Virus record (IMG/VR): IMGVR_UViG_3300042295_000307
Coordinates: 1-37,513 of that record
DNA from: a virus
Reading direction: 5' to 3' (one strand)
Length of the DNA stretch: 37,513 nt
Made by a program: the position numbers and the translations under genes. Numbering within the stretch: the first letter of the stretch is position 1; each line of letters opens with the position of its first letter. Positions 36,749 to 37,513 of the stretch are shown piece after piece. The notes under the pieces are model-generated. The model saw only the letters and a program-made list of their open reading frames with translations, ran no database searches and was not told the DNA's origin.

Positions 36749-37459
36749 GTGGATCCGCTAACGCTACTTGCGGCTGCTAACGCTGCGGTTGCGGCGGTCA
36801 AAAAAGGCTGTCAACTTTACAAGGACATCAAAGGCGCGGCGGGCGAAGTCAAGGGGGTGCTGGACGACTTGAAGTCCCAATTTGGGAAGATCCAAAACCC
36901 CACAAATGCTCAGAAAGTCCAGTACAACGAAGAGGTTGCCAGAGTACAGGAGATAGCCAAGGCTGACCCGAACGACGTATTTCTCCAGATTGGCAACGAT
37001 CTGGGTGCTTTGATGGATGCGTATGACGACATCGGCAAGGCATTCTTGGCGCAGGAGGCAGAAGCGACACAGGTGTACACCGGCAAGGATTCAATCGGCA
37101 AGCGCGCATTGAACCGCGTCATCATTAGAGCCAGGTTGGACGCTATGCTGGTTGAGTTGCGTGAGACGATGGTTTACAAAGCCCCGCCTGAGTTGGGTGA
37201 CCTGTGGGGCAAGTACGAAAAGATGTGGAAGCAAATCATTGTTGAGCAGGACGAAGCGCACAAGCGTGAGACGGTGAGGATACAGATAGAAGCGGCGCAA
37301 AGACGCAGGCTAGCCAGAAAGAGGAAAGAAGAAGCGGTATGGGTTGGAGCAATCCTTTTCGTCGTGGCGTGGTACGTCGGAGCCCTCCTCCTACTTCGAA
37401 TGAGCCAGACGTACCGTGGGCTCTACTCGTCGCCGTGGTGGTCTTGTGTTTTGTGCTAG
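36749..37459 (+). CDS. Unknown protein with C-terminal membrane helix
   Basis: A 236-residue protein with a GTG start at 36749, one base after the previous stop. The N-terminus, MDPLTLLAAANAAVAAVKKG and CQLYKDIKGAAGEVKGVLDD, is Ala-rich and helical, and the middle continues as charged helices. Near the C-terminus a hydrophobic helix (VWVGAILFVVAWYVGALLLL) is flanked by basic residues. The last 120 bases overlap the next gene in another frame, and the same double frame is preserved in the left-end copy at 1-106. This supports both frames as coding. Position between ejection and lysis genes suggests a late membrane-associated role. No family known to me. Confidence 0.78.
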   Translation: MDPLTLLAAANAAVAAVKKGCQLYKDIKGAAGEVKGVLDDLKSQFGKIQNPTNAQKVQYNEEVARVQEIAKADPNDVFLQIGNDLGALMDAYDDIGKAFLAQEAEATQVYTGKDSIGKRALNRVIIRARLDAMLVELRETMVYKAPPELGDLWGKYEKMWKQIIVEQDEAHKRETVRIQIEAAQRRRLARKRKEEAVWVGAILFVVAWYVGALLLLRMSQTYRGLYSSPWWSCVLC

Positions 37460-37513
37460 TCATTGCTCTGCCTGTGATGGGTGTGATGTACATGGACATG
37501 AACAACGCGCTGC
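37339..37513 (+). CDS. Small membrane protein, 3' truncated (right copy)
   Basis: The ATG at 37339 has GGAAAGAAG-type purine-rich sequence upstream. The frame starts MGWSNPFRRGVVRRSPPPTS and continues NEPDVPWALLVAVVVLCFVL..., identical in plan to the protein encoded at 1-237, and is cut off by the window edge. Of the codons compared, about ten differ silently and about seven change the residue, mostly in the Pro/Asn/Ser linker before the membrane helix. It overlaps the preceding gene by about 120 bases in another frame. In the closed genome this is the same gene as the one at the left edge. Confidence 0.85.
   Translation, partial: MGWSNPFRRGVVRRSPPPTSNEPDVPWALLVAVVVLCFVLVIALPVMGVMYMDMNNAL
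37354..37513. repeat. Right copy of diverged terminal repeat
   Basis: Gapless partner of bases 1-160 at about 86% identity. It marks where the genome closes on itself; the mismatches point to sequence variants in the population or assembly rather than to an exact terminal repeat. Confidence 0.9.

Overview
The window is essentially one complete genome of a tailed phage with a short tail (podovirus type). The organism is a virus of a Gram-negative bacterium: the lysis module carries an Rz/Rz1 spanin pair, which is only useful against an outer membrane. Moderately high GC and freshwater-phage-like protein families suggest a proteobacterial, perhaps betaproteobacterial, host, but that is a guess. 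There is no integrase, no recognisable CI-type repressor and no phage RNA polymerase, so a lytic life using host RNA polymerase is the simplest reading. The first and last 160 bases align without gaps and are 137/160 identical. They are the same locus in two diverged versions, so the genome is about 37.35 kb and closes on itself (circular or circularly permuted).

Layout. 1-1495 (+): small membrane protein, holin, i-spanin with nested o-spanin, and a GH108 muramidase endolysin. 1469-4513 (-): a tightly overlapping leftward operon of VRR-NUC nuclease, SNF2-type helicase, an exported protein, a zinc-ribbon protein and small unknowns. 4513-4601: a compact divergent promoter with a perfect 9-bp dyad. 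4601-10835 (+): replication, with a RecB/Cas4-like Fe-S nuclease, an unknown abundant-type protein, a structured leader, family A DNA polymerase and a primase-helicase. 10840-12879 (-): a leftward accessory island of small unknowns plus a Cys-rich Gp88-like protein, closed by a strong terminator. 12880-13551: a 670-bp control/origin region with a leftward promoter, a consensus DnaA box, a five-copy palindromic repeat array with 23/37-bp spacing, and an AT tract. 13552-37513 (+): late genes.

The late genes follow a P22-like morphogenesis plan: small and large terminase, portal, scaffold, coat, gp4-like adaptor, gp10-like hub, fibre and tailspike, then three internal/ejection proteins. Small decoration-type proteins and family-of-unknown-function genes sit between them. 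Late transcription would run through the closed end into the lysis genes at 1-1495. The circle thus has two divergent promoter zones (about 4.55 kb and 13 kb) and two convergent junctions (about 1.48 kb and 10.85 kb).

Most unusual content: a cupin-like plus SET-domain (protein lysine methyltransferase type) gene inside the tail/ejection module; the phased palindromic repeat array; the symmetric divergent promoter; a 71-nt nested hairpin directly before a polymerase gene that lacks a Shine-Dalgarno sequence; and a DUF6973-like gene wedged between the terminase subunits.
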